A stretch of DNA of 21,447 nucleotides from CAXSEF01 sp964236585 (GTDB taxonomy: Bacteria; Pseudomonadota; Alphaproteobacteria; Acetobacterales; Acetobacteraceae): positions 1 to 21,447 of the forward strand of contig CAXSFE010000063.1 of assembly GCA_964236585.1 (NCBI GenBank), in the 5' to 3' direction. Below, piece after piece: positions 16,321-21,447 of this stretch. Made by a program: the position numbers and the translations under genes. The notes beneath the pieces are model-generated. The model was not told where the DNA came from, did no database searches, and was given only the letters and a program-made list of their open reading frames with translations. How positions within the stretch are numbered: position 1 is the stretch's first letter; every line of letters begins with the position of its first letter.

Positions 16321-17522
16321 TGCCCCTCCGCCCCCACCACGATCCGCCACAGCGTCCCCTGGCCGTCCTCGCGCTCCAGCACCCCGCCCGCCTGCTGCAC
16401 CAGGCCTTCCACGAACCCCAGCCCCGCGCCCCCCGGCCGCGGCCCCGCGAACCCGCACCCGGTGTCGGCCACGCCCAGCACCGCGCCGCCGCCCCCCGTC
16501 GCGCGCAGCGTCACCGTGATCCGCCCGAAGTGCCGCCCCACGAACGCATGCTCGGCCGCGTTCGACACCAGCTCGTTCACCGCCACCGCCAGCGACAGCG
16601 CCCGCCGGCGCGACATCGTCACCGCCTCGGTCTCGACGTGCAGGTCGATCGAGCGCCCCTCCAGCCCGCCCGCCTCCACGATCCGCCGGCACAGCGTGCG
16701 CAGGTAGCCGCCGAACTCCACCTCCCGCCCGGCCCCCACGCCGAGCAGGTGGTCGTACAGCCCCGCCAGCGCCAGGACCCGCCCGCTGATCCGCCCGAAC
16801 CCCCGCCGCTGCGCCGTGTCCGCGACGCGGCGCGCCTCCACGCCCACGCTGTCGCACACGCCCTGAAGGTCGTTGCGCACGCGGTGGTGCATCTCCATCA
16901 GCGACGCCCGATGGTCGAGCGCATCCCGCGCGCCCTCCGCCTCGCGCAGCGCCTGCCCGGCCACGCGCCCGACCGCCGCCGCCAGGCTGTGCGCCAGCAG
17001 CTGCAGGAAGCCCACGTCCTCCACCCGGAACTCGCCCCGGCCGCGCCCCTCCACCTCCAGCACCCCGAACGCCGCCGCGCCCGCCTCGCCCGCGACCACG
17101 ACGTTGATGCTGCTCCCGATCCCGTGCTCGCCCAGGAGGCCCGGCATCCGGAACCGCCCCTCGGCCACCATGTCGTTGGACACCACGGACTCGCCGCTGT
17201 GCCAGGCGAAGCCGGCCGCGGTCCCGGTGTCCGAGTCCAGCCGCTCCTCCCCCACCAGCCCCTCGCGCCAGCCCACCCCGGCCTGCAGCACGAAGCACCG
17301 CTCGTCCGCCCGGTATACCAGGAGCTTGGCGAACCCCGCCTCCAGCCCCTCCGCCGCCACCCGGCAGGTCTCGTCGAGCAGCAGCTGCCGGTCGTCGCAG
17401 AGGGCCGCGAACGCCCCGAATCTCACGGCCAGGTCGACCTGGCTCTGCGTCTGCGCCTGCAGCCGCGACGACGCCCCCCTGTCCTCCTGCCGCTTCGACC
17501 GGATCGGGATGTCATGGATCAT
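16257..17522 (-). CDS. Soluble GAF sensor histidine kinase, HisKA_2 type
   Basis: 421 residues from ATG 17522. Residues about 36-190 form a GAF sensor domain (LLLDETCRVAAEGLEAGFAK, then HGIGSSINVVV and FGVLEVEG). Residues 203-275 are a HisKA_2 dimerisation/phosphoacceptor domain with EMHHRVRNDLQGV, H213 being the likely phosphorylated His. The ATPase domain has the N-box NELVSNAAEHAF (316-327) and G boxes DTGCGF (353-358) and GAGLGFV. No membrane segment is seen, so it should act in the cytoplasm. No response regulator is adjacent; in this family partners are often single-domain or PhyR-type regulators elsewhere. The last 19 residues (GQGSALDPQRVRGPFDPLT) are encoded by repeat copy D and are not part of the kinase fold; the natural end is near residue 398. 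It diverges from the 84-residue gene. Confidence 0.9.
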   Translation of the reverse strand: MIHDIPIRSKRQEDRGASSRLQAQTQSQVDLAVRFGAFAALCDDRQLLLDETCRVAAEGLEAGFAKLLVYRADERCFVLQAGVGWREGLVGEERLDSDTGTAAGFAWHSGESVVSNDMVAEGRFRMPGLLGEHGIGSSINVVVAGEAGAAAFGVLEVEGRGRGEFRVEDVGFLQLLAHSLAAAVGRVAGQALREAEGARDALDHRASLMEMHHRVRNDLQGVCDSVGVEARRVADTAQRRGFGRISGRVLALAGLYDHLLGVGAGREVEFGGYLRTLCRRIVEAGGLEGRSIDLHVETEAVTMSRRRALSLAVAVNELVSNAAEHAFVGRHFGRITVTLRATGGGGAVLGVADTGCGFAGPRPGGAGLGFVEGLVQQAGGVLEREDGQGTLWRIVVGAEGQEGQGSALDPQRVRGPFDPLT

Positions 17523-17609
17523 CGGAAAACCCCCGCTTCCGGCACAGGACTGCGTGAGGGACTATCCTGTGTTTGCGACAGCGGAGTCGCGTGGGCGCTG
17601 TATCGCCGG

Positions 17610-17864
17610 ATGGCACCATCCCCCGACCCGCACGGCCAGGCAGCGCTCATGCTCTGCGAAAGCCTGGCACACATGCTCATCGCGCAGGGAACCATCGACC
17701 GCGAGGCCGTGGTCGAGACCATCGACGGCATCATCGAGGTCAAGCAGGAGATCGCCGGAACCAGCGAGAGCGTCGTGGTCAGCATCGCCTCGATCACGCT
17801 GCTGCGGGCCGTCGCGCAGAGCCTGTCCGCCGCGTCGCGCCCGCACCGGTCCGCCCCGGCGTGA
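17610..17864 (+). CDS. Small unrecognised protein, 84 residues
   Basis: The frame starts at ATG 17610 (MAPSPDPHGQAALMLCESLA) and ends at TGA 17864. Residues 10-75 are predicted amphipathic helices (LMLCESLAHMLIAQGTIDRE, AVVETIDGIIEVKQEIAG, then VVVSIASITLLRAVAQSL). Small proteins with an initial LCESL-type helix and a following acidic helix are known to me as conserved hypotheticals in alphaproteobacteria, but no function is established. No signal peptide is seen and no strong ribosome binding site is present. It diverges from the histidine kinase across 87 nt and is followed after 152 nt by the Crp/Fnr-type gene. A role near the kinase is possible but is only positional. Confidence 0.65.
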   Translation: MAPSPDPHGQAALMLCESLAHMLIAQGTIDREAVVETIDGIIEVKQEIAGTSESVVVSIASITLLRAVAQSLSAASRPHRSAPA

Positions 17865-18016
17865 GCGCCCACAAAACCGGCGACCCGCCGCATGGATCCG
17901 TGGCATCCTGCCATCATGCCTCCCTGGCGCCCGCGTGCGGCACCGAACCCAGATCGTGTCTAGCAATTCAGGCCGGACCGAGCCCTCACCTGGTATAAGT
18001 CGGCGGAGATAACCCT

Positions 18017-18847
18017 ATGGCTCGTTCCGCACCCGGGCGAGAAGACGCGGCCACCGCGCTGCCCGGCGACAACCGCCTGGCGCGCAAGCTCTCCCTGTTC
18101 GTGCCGCTGTCGGAGTCCGACCGCGAGGTGCTCGACTCCCTGGTCACGACCGAGGAAAGGTTCCGCGCCGACACCGACATCGTGTCCGAGGGCATGATGC
18201 CGCGCTCGGTGTTCCTGCTGCAGGAGGGCATGGCGGTGCGCTACCGCAACCTGCCCGACGGGCGGCGCCAGATCATGACCTTCCTCATCCCCGGCGACCT
18301 GTGCGACCCGCACGTCTTCCTGCTCCGCGCCATGGACCACTCGATCGGAACCCTGACCCCGGTGCGCGTCTCGCCGGTCCCGCACGAGACCCTGATGAAG
18401 ACCTTCGCCACCCGGCCCAGGATCTCCGCCGCCCTGTGGTGGAGCTCGCTCCAGGAGGAGGCCATGCTGCGCGAGCGCATCGTCTCCCTCGGCCGACGCG
18501 ACGCCCGCGGCCGCATCGCCTACCTGCTGTGCGAGCTGCTCTGGCGCCACGCCGCGATGGGCCTGGCCGACAACGAGGTGTTCCGCCTGCCCCTGACCCA
18601 GACCGAGCTGGGTGACGCCCTCGGCCTGACCCCGGTCCACGTCAACCGCGTGCTCAGGGGCTTCCGCGAGCAGCGCCTGATCGTCCTGGAAAACCGGCTG
18701 CTCCGCGTCCTCGACGCCGTCGGCCTGCAGGACATCGCCGCCTTCGACAAGACATACCTGCACTACGGCGGCGCCTCGCCGGAGGTCCTGCGCTACTTCG
18801 ACCGCCTGGAGAACCGGCAGCGCCGCGACAACACCGCCTCCCCGTAG
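18017..18847 (+). CDS. Crp/Fnr-family transcriptional regulator
   Basis: 276 residues from ATG 18017, with GGAG 8 nt upstream. Residues 28-115 are a cyclic-nucleotide-binding-like beta barrel (FRADTDIVSEGMMPRSVFLL, EGMAVRYRNLPDGRRQIMTF, PGDLCDPHVFLL). A long dimerisation helix follows (about 140-175). Residues 194-222 are the winged-helix DNA-binding motif (TQTELGDALGLTPVHVNRVL). The N-terminal Cys cluster of oxygen-sensing Fnr is missing, and the phosphate-binding cassette of cAMP-binding Crp is not well kept, so the effector is unknown. It belongs to the broad group common in alphaproteobacteria whose members often answer to stress or redox cues. The gene is on the same strand as the 84-residue gene and the cardiolipin synthase gene; a hairpin with a T-rich tail follows it. 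Confidence 0.9.
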   Translation: MARSAPGREDAATALPGDNRLARKLSLFVPLSESDREVLDSLVTTEERFRADTDIVSEGMMPRSVFLLQEGMAVRYRNLPDGRRQIMTFLIPGDLCDPHVFLLRAMDHSIGTLTPVRVSPVPHETLMKTFATRPRISAALWWSSLQEEAMLRERIVSLGRRDARGRIAYLLCELLWRHAAMGLADNEVFRLPLTQTELGDALGLTPVHVNRVLRGFREQRLIVLENRLLRVLDAVGLQDIAAFDKTYLHYGGASPEVLRYFDRLENRQRRDNTASP

Positions 18848-18865
18848 CCGGCCCCCCGCGACGGC

Positions 18866-18894
18866 CAGGGCCCGGCGCCCGTGCCCTGTTCTTT
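18866..18894 (+). terminator. Possible intrinsic terminator after the Crp/Fnr gene
   Basis: CAGGGC at 18866-18871 pairs with GCCCTG at 18883-18888 around an 11-nt GC-rich loop, and is followed by TTCTTT at 18889-18894. It lies 19 nt after the regulator's stop. The stem is short and the T-tract is broken by a C, so strength is uncertain. Its position also argues against using the GTG at 18881 as the start of the next gene. Confidence 0.45.
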
Positions 18895-18946
18895 AACCCC
18901 CTCCCGGCTATACCTGCGCACCGCAACGACGCCGGGGCGCCTGCTG

Positions 18947-20374
18947 ATGCACATGGACTGGATGCTGGGCACGCTGGGCAGCGTGCCCGGCGACCTCTTC
19001 GCCGCCCTCCGCCTCGCGCTGGCCCTCGCCGCCACCGCCCACGTCCTGCTCACCAGCCGCAACACCCGCTCCTCCATCGCCTGGATCGGCTTCGCCTGGA
19101 TCTCGCCCGTCGTCGGCGCCGCGCTGTACTTCGCCTTCGGCATCAACCGCGTCAGCCGCCGCGCCCGCAAGCTGCGCCGCCGCCTGCGCCGCAACGGCGA
19201 CGAGGTCCCCGACAGCGACGGCCGCGACGACCACCTCGCCCCCCTGGAGGCCGCCGCCCGCACCATCACCAGGCGCCCCGCGCTCGCCGGCAACCGCGTC
19301 GAGCGCTTCGAGAACGGCGACGAGGCCTACCCTCGCATGCTCGCCGCCATCGACGCCGCCACGTCCAGCGTCGGCCTCGCCTCCTACATCTTCTTCGACG
19401 ACGCCGGCGGCCGCCCCTTCATCGACGCCCTGGTCCGTGCCCACAACCGCGGCGTCCAGGTCCGCGTGCTCGTCGACGGCGTCGGCAGCGGCTACTTCCG
19501 CTGCCCCGCCGCGACCGCCCTGCACGCCGCCGGCGTCCCCGTCGACCGCTTCCTGCACTCCGTCCTGCCCTGGCGCATGCCGTTCATCAACCTGCGCAAC
19601 CACAAGAAGATCCTCGTCGTCGACGGCCGCCTCGGCTTCACCGGCGGCATGAACATCTCCGCCCACAACCTGGTCGCGACCAACCCGGAGGGCCCGGTGC
19701 GCGACACCCACTTCCTGTTCGAGGGCCCCGTGATCGGCCAGCTCACCGAGGCCTTCGCCGCCGACTGGGACTTCGCCACCACCGAGGAGCTCGACGGCGA
19801 CGCCTGGTTCCCCGACACCCCCGAGGACGGCCCGGCGGTCGCGCGCGTCATCACCGCCGGCCCCGACCAGGACATCGAGAAGATCGAGCTGGTCATGCTC
19901 CAGGCGATCGCCTCCGCCCAGCGCGGCGTGCGCCTGATGACCCCCTACTTCCTCCCCGACGAGCGCCTGGTGACCGCCCTCTGCCTCGCCGCCCTGCGCG
20001 GCGTCGCCGTCGACATCGTCGTCCCCGAGAAGAGCGACCACCGCGCCGTCGACTGGGCCGCCCGCAACACCTTCGGCCCGCTGATCGACGCCGGCTGCCA
20101 CATCTGGCTCAACCCGCCGCCCTTCGACCACGCCAAGATCATGGTCGTCGACCGCACCTGGACGCTCATCGGCAGCACCAACTGGGACTCCCGCTCGTTC
20201 CGCCTCAACTTCGAGCTGAACCTGGAGGTCTACCACTCCGACCTCGCCGAGGACCTCGACCGCCTCGTCGCCTCCAAGCAGGGCCGCCGCGTCCACGGCC
20301 GCGAGCTGCGCGCCCGCTCCGTCCCGGTCCGCCTGCGCGACGCGGCGATGCGGCTGACACAGCCCTACCTCTGA
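18947..20374 (+). CDS. cls: Cardiolipin synthase-like phospholipase D protein
   Basis: 475 residues from ATG 18947; ATG 18953 is equally possible, while the upstream GTG at 18881 falls in a terminator-like hairpin. Two membrane segments lie at about 15-35 and 43-65 (AWIGFAWISPVVGAALYFAF), followed by a basic stretch (RRARKLRRRLRR) suited to anionic lipid heads. Two phospholipase D motifs are intact: HKKILVVD at 219-226 with GFTGGMN after it, and HAKIMVVD at 395-402 with GSTNWDSRS after it. The length and N-terminal hydrophobic pair match bacterial cardiolipin synthases, which join two phosphatidylglycerol molecules at the inner membrane. Another phosphatidyl transfer specificity cannot be ruled out. 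It ends just before repeat copy E and is convergent with the next gene. Confidence 0.88.
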   Translation: MHMDWMLGTLGSVPGDLFAALRLALALAATAHVLLTSRNTRSSIAWIGFAWISPVVGAALYFAFGINRVSRRARKLRRRLRRNGDEVPDSDGRDDHLAPLEAAARTITRRPALAGNRVERFENGDEAYPRMLAAIDAATSSVGLASYIFFDDAGGRPFIDALVRAHNRGVQVRVLVDGVGSGYFRCPAATALHAAGVPVDRFLHSVLPWRMPFINLRNHKKILVVDGRLGFTGGMNISAHNLVATNPEGPVRDTHFLFEGPVIGQLTEAFAADWDFATTEELDGDAWFPDTPEDGPAVARVITAGPDQDIEKIELVMLQAIASAQRGVRLMTPYFLPDERLVTALCLAALRGVAVDIVVPEKSDHRAVDWAARNTFGPLIDAGCHIWLNPPPFDHAKIMVVDRTWTLIGSTNWDSRSFRLNFELNLEVYHSDLAEDLDRLVASKQGRRVHGRELRARSVPVRLRDAAMRLTQPYL

Positions 20375-20375
20375 A

Positions 20376-20520
20376 GCGAAGCAAGGCCAGGGGCGCTGCC
20401 CCCATTGCTTGGAAGCGGGGACCCCGCCAAGGGAAGCCCCTTGGATGGCTTGACTTAAGTCAAGGGATCAAAGGGTCCTCGGACCCTTTGTGGGTCTGGG
20501 CAAAGCCCAGCCTTGCTTGC
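20376..20520. repeat. Compound hairpin repeat, copy E
   Basis: Left hairpin 1 (20387-20403) is degraded: GGGGC, loop GCT, GCCCC, followed by about 15 extra bases including the mini-hairpin GCTTGGAAGC. Hairpin 2 is at 20427-20444 (CCAAGGG, loop AAGC, CCCTTGG). The centre is a perfect 16-nt palindrome CTTGACTTAAGTCAAG at 20449-20464. Hairpin 3 is at 20470-20489 (AAAGGGTCC, loop TC, GGACCCTTT) and hairpin 4 at 20496-20510 (CTGGGC, loop AAA, GCCCAG). The flanks GCAAGGCC and CCTTGCTTGC form terminal inverted repeats. It lies between convergent genes and encodes the end of the minus-strand one. Confidence 0.85.
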
Positions 20521-21124
20521 TCCCTGCCTCCGCCATCTCCAGCCGCACCACGATCGGGTGGTGGTCCGACGAGCGCCGCTGCAGCACCTCGCGGTGGCTG
20601 CACGCCATCCCCCGGACCAGGCACCGGTCCAGCCGCAGCGGCACCACCCGCCCCGCCACGTGCGTCGCCCGGCGCGGCCCCACGTCGCGGAACCCCGGCA
20701 GCAGCACCGGCCCCACCAGGTTGAAGTCCCCCAGCACCGCCGCGTGCGCCGGCAGGTGCGCCGAGACCGCGCGAAGCTGGCGCCGGTTCAGCACCTGCCC
20801 GTGCGACAGGTGCACGTTCGCCACGCTGAACCCCCCCATCGCCGTGATCTGCGACACCCGGTGGAACAGCGCGCCCGACGGCAGCCGCACCACGGCCGTC
20901 GGCGCCACCGGCGCCGCGGGGCTCCACGTCGCCAGCCCGTGGATCCGCCCCGGCTGCGGGATGCGCGCGTAGTGCCCGCCCACCTGCCCCGGCAGCGCGT
21001 CCACCATCGCCGTCGCCTCCTGCAGCAGCAGCAGGTCCGGCTTTTCCGCCTCGATCAGCCGGCACAGCTCGTCCAGCGTCGCCCCCACCAGGCGCAGCAG
21101 GTTCCAGCTCACGATCTTGATCAT
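20468..21124 (-). CDS. Endonuclease/exonuclease/phosphatase (EEP) family protein
   Basis: 218 residues from ATG 21124, with GGAG 5 nt upstream. It has the EEP superfamily landmarks in order: IKIVSWNLLRL (2-12), the metal-binding Glu in PDLLLLQEAT (29-38), VANVHLSHG (101-109), LGDFNL (131-136) and SDHHPIVVRLE (186-196). The fold cleaves phosphodiester or phosphomonoester bonds with Mg2+; substrates in the family include DNA, RNA, lipids and inositol phosphates, and the one here is unknown. At about 200 residues it is shorter than ExoIII-type repair enzymes. No signal peptide is seen. The last 17 residues (SKQGWALPRPTKGPRTL) come from repeat copy E. Members of this family often sit next to cardiolipin synthase-like genes, as here, although the two genes are convergent. 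Confidence 0.88.
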   Translation of the reverse strand: MIKIVSWNLLRLVGATLDELCRLIEAEKPDLLLLQEATAMVDALPGQVGGHYARIPQPGRIHGLATWSPAAPVAPTAVVRLPSGALFHRVSQITAMGGFSVANVHLSHGQVLNRRQLRAVSAHLPAHAAVLGDFNLVGPVLLPGFRDVGPRRATHVAGRVVPLRLDRCLVRGMACSHREVLQRRSSDHHPIVVRLEMAEAGSKQGWALPRPTKGPRTL

Positions 21125-21166
21125 CCACGCTCCGGCTCAACCGGGCGCGACCCTGCCGCAGGCAGG

Positions 21167-21335
21167 AAGGCAAGGCCAGGGGCCCTGCCCCTGGACCCTG
21201 CCAGGAGCGAGCCGCCCCTGGACCCGGCCCCCATGAAGGCACAGCCCGCACGCCGGCGAGCCAGAACCCCAATCCCAGGTTTCCAAAGGCTCCGCCTTTG
21301 GCGGGGTCCAGGGGCGGAGCCCCTGGCCTTCCTTC
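21167..21335. repeat. Compound hairpin repeat, copy F (divergent centre)
   Basis: Hairpin 1 is at 21176-21194 (CCAGGGGC, loop CCT, GCCCCTGG). Hairpin 2 is at 21201-21221 (CCAGGAGC, loop GAGCC, GCCCCTGG, one mismatch). Hairpin 3 is at 21283-21301 (CCAAAGG, loop CTCCG, CCTTTGG) and hairpin 4 at 21308-21326 (CCAGGGGC, loop GGA, GCCCCTGG). The stretch 21222-21282 between the inner hairpins lacks CTTAAG and is about 30-40 bp longer than in other copies. The outer flanks GGAAGGCAAGGCC and GGCCTTCCTTCC are retained. The copy lies between two minus-strand genes, directly after the stop of the rightmost one. Confidence 0.8.
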
Positions 21336-21447
21336 CTACCGCAGCGAGTCCAGCTGCACCGGCGCCGCATGCGACCGCGTCGCCAGCATCGAGTCGATCA
21401 GCGCCAGCGCCTCCGCCCGCCCGCTGTTGCGCGCCTGCTCGAACGGC
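21336..21447 (-). CDS. Unidentified protein, last 36 codons (cut by window edge)
   Basis: The minus-strand frame enters the window at 21447 and ends at TAG 21338-21336. The visible C-terminus reads PFEQARNSGRAEALALIDSM then LATRSHAAPVQLDSLR. It has ordinary coding composition and the stop sits exactly at the edge of repeat copy F, as the Sel1 stop does at copy A. The fragment is too short to name a family. Its start and bulk lie to the right of the window. Confidence 0.55.
   Translation of the reverse strand, partial: PFEQARNSGRAEALALIDSMLATRSHAAPVQLDSLR

Noticed and set aside
17994..17999. Extended -10-like TGGTATAAG upstream of the Crp/Fnr gene
   Set aside because: The transcription start it predicts would fall within the ribosome binding site at 18005-18008, and no -35 with suitable spacing is present.
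17960..18763. A 267-codon frame antisense to the Crp/Fnr gene
   Set aside because: The plus-strand protein has clear cyclic-nucleotide-binding and HTH domains; the antisense frame has none.
3501..21335. Reading the compound repeats as simple intrinsic terminators
   Set aside because: Hairpins are not followed by T-tracts on either strand, and each unit has four hairpins around a centre, more than a terminator needs. A role at transcript ends is still possible.
3501..21335. CRISPR array
   Set aside because: The repeats are kilobases apart between genes, vary in length, and have no regular spacers or cas genes.

Overview
The window is about 70% GC with strong G/C third-position bias. Its protein families suggest an alphaproteobacterium, most likely Rhodospirillales/Acetobacteraceae-like; this placement is inferred from gene content and composition, not from a marker gene. 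There are no tRNA, rRNA, CRISPR or transposase genes, and no gene-free stretch longer than about 170 bases. Many long antisense frames exist only because of the GC bias and are left out.

Left part (1-9170, all minus strand, read right to left): a type I secretion cluster. It holds an HlyB-like ABC exporter with an inactive C39-like domain, an HlyD-family adaptor, a long Sel1-repeat protein, a chimeric TPR/GT2/GT4 glycosyltransferase, and the start of an unrecognised protein cut by the window edge. Spacing of 10-40 nt suggests one operon, interrupted only by a repeat element between the Sel1 and glycosyltransferase genes. The secreted substrate is not in the window.

Middle (9338-16192): a phosphinothricin-type GNAT acetyltransferase and a zinc-ribbon metallopeptidase-like protein (both plus), an unrecognised 110-residue protein (minus), and, divergent from it, an ArsR-type regulator fused to a SAM-dependent methyltransferase followed by cobalamin-dependent methionine synthase (metH). 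The regulator and metH probably form a methionine/SAM-cycle unit. An AT-rich island in front of the regulator is the likely operator/promoter.

Right part (16257-21447): a soluble GAF/HisKA_2 histidine kinase (minus), diverging from a small conserved-looking 84-residue protein, then a Crp/Fnr-type regulator, a cardiolipin synthase-like phospholipase D protein (plus), an endonuclease/exonuclease/phosphatase-family protein (minus), and the last 36 codons of an unidentified minus-strand gene.

The most notable structure is not a gene. Six copies of a compound intergenic repeat of about 120-170 bp occur at 3501-3625, 11088-11212, 12556-12676, 16195-16320, 20376-20520 and 21167-21335. Each has terminal inverted repeats (about GCAAGSAAGG / CCTTSCTTGC), an outer hairpin with a TCT loop on the left and AGA on the right, two inner hairpins, and in five of six a central CTTAAG. 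Arm sequences differ between copies but stay paired. The copies lie at all three convergent junctions, three of nine co-directional junctions and none of three divergent junctions. Two of them supply the C-terminal codons and stop codons of neighbouring genes.
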